The notes under the pieces were generated by a model. That model did not search any database. It was not told where the DNA came from and saw only the letters and a program-made list of their open reading frames with translations. From an uncultured Planctomycetales bacterium (lineage in GTDB: Bacteria; Planctomycetota; Planctomycetia; Isosphaerales; Isosphaeraceae): a DNA stretch of 64,000 bases. A program made the translations under genes and the position numbers. This document shows, piece by piece, positions 63,961 to 64,000 of this stretch (position 1 is the stretch's first letter; each line of letters begins with the position of its first letter). The DNA lies in the NCBI GenBank assembly GCA_903926465.1, contig CAIYJE010000178.1:1-64000 (forward strand), given 5' to 3'.

Positions 63961-64000
63961 ATGGAATTGCGAATGGATCTGAACGCGGATCTGGGTGAAG
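63961..64000 (+). CDS. pxpA: 5-oxoprolinase subunit A (LamB/YcsF family), partial
   Basis: Only the first 13 codons are in the window: MELRMDLNADLGE matches the highly conserved N-terminus of the LamB/YcsF family (DLNxDLGE). AGGA lies 7 nt before the ATG. Its position right after pxpB supports the name. The gene continues past 64000. Confidence 0.8.
   Translation, partial: MELRMDLNADLGE

Overview
The window looks like chromosomal DNA of a planctomycete (Planctomycetota; the Gemmatales/Isosphaerales are my best guess). The clearest markers are two DUF1501 proteins with twin-arginine signals, a DUF1549/DUF1553 protein with haem-type CxxCH, a cytochrome-c/WD40 fusion, a PPC-domain secreted protein, tandem clpP genes behind tig, and many short intergenic palindromes. 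No rRNA, prophage or CRISPR array is visible; one tRNA is present. Several genes use TTG or GTG starts supported by good Shine-Dalgarno sequences.

Layout. 0-3 kb: a PaeR7I/XhoI-type restriction-modification pair followed by a truncated DUF262 gene. 3-10 kb: a cupin/PMI-like protein, a GT39-like membrane glycosyltransferase, a decayed P450 and a lipoprotein esterase. 9.9-14.3 kb: a minus-strand block with a MetE-like protein, a UlaG-like hydrolase, xylulokinase and PhzF. 14.7-26.6 kb: an envelope and surface-glycan region with a flippase, M1 peptidase, SDR, GMC oxidoreductase, acyltransferase-SGNH, GT39 and GT2. 27.6-36.4 kb: a four-gene planctomycete secretome cluster. 36.7-40.7 kb: an unknown protein, a double gamma-glutamylcyclotransferase and an aldehyde dehydrogenase with an in-frame stop. 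40.8-44.2 kb: clpP, clpP, tig and tRNA-Gly. 45-52 kb: an FHA protein, an S24-like repressor lacking its catalytic residues, PII, a lipoprotein, a class V aminotransferase, a cyanophycinase-like peptidase and serA. 52-59.5 kb: a bacillithiol block (bshB1, bshA and a PaaK-like ligase), a second DUF1501 protein, Nudix, DinB and fabI. 60-61 kb: a small toxin-antitoxin-like pair whose nucleotidyltransferase is frameshifted. 61-64 kb: a Gly-rich secreted protein, then an AhpD-like gene, pxpB and the start of pxpA.

The most notable observation is at 62637-63266. An AhpD-like redox protein has an in-frame UGA exactly where the second cysteine of its CPYC active site belongs. A stem-loop with a G/U-containing loop follows at the distance expected of a bacterial SECIS element, and the reading frame then runs intact into a 4-nt overlap with pxpB. 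I read this as a probable selenoprotein. The UGA in the aldehyde dehydrogenase (39725-39727) replaces a conserved tryptophan instead and looks like a nonsense mutation or sequence error.
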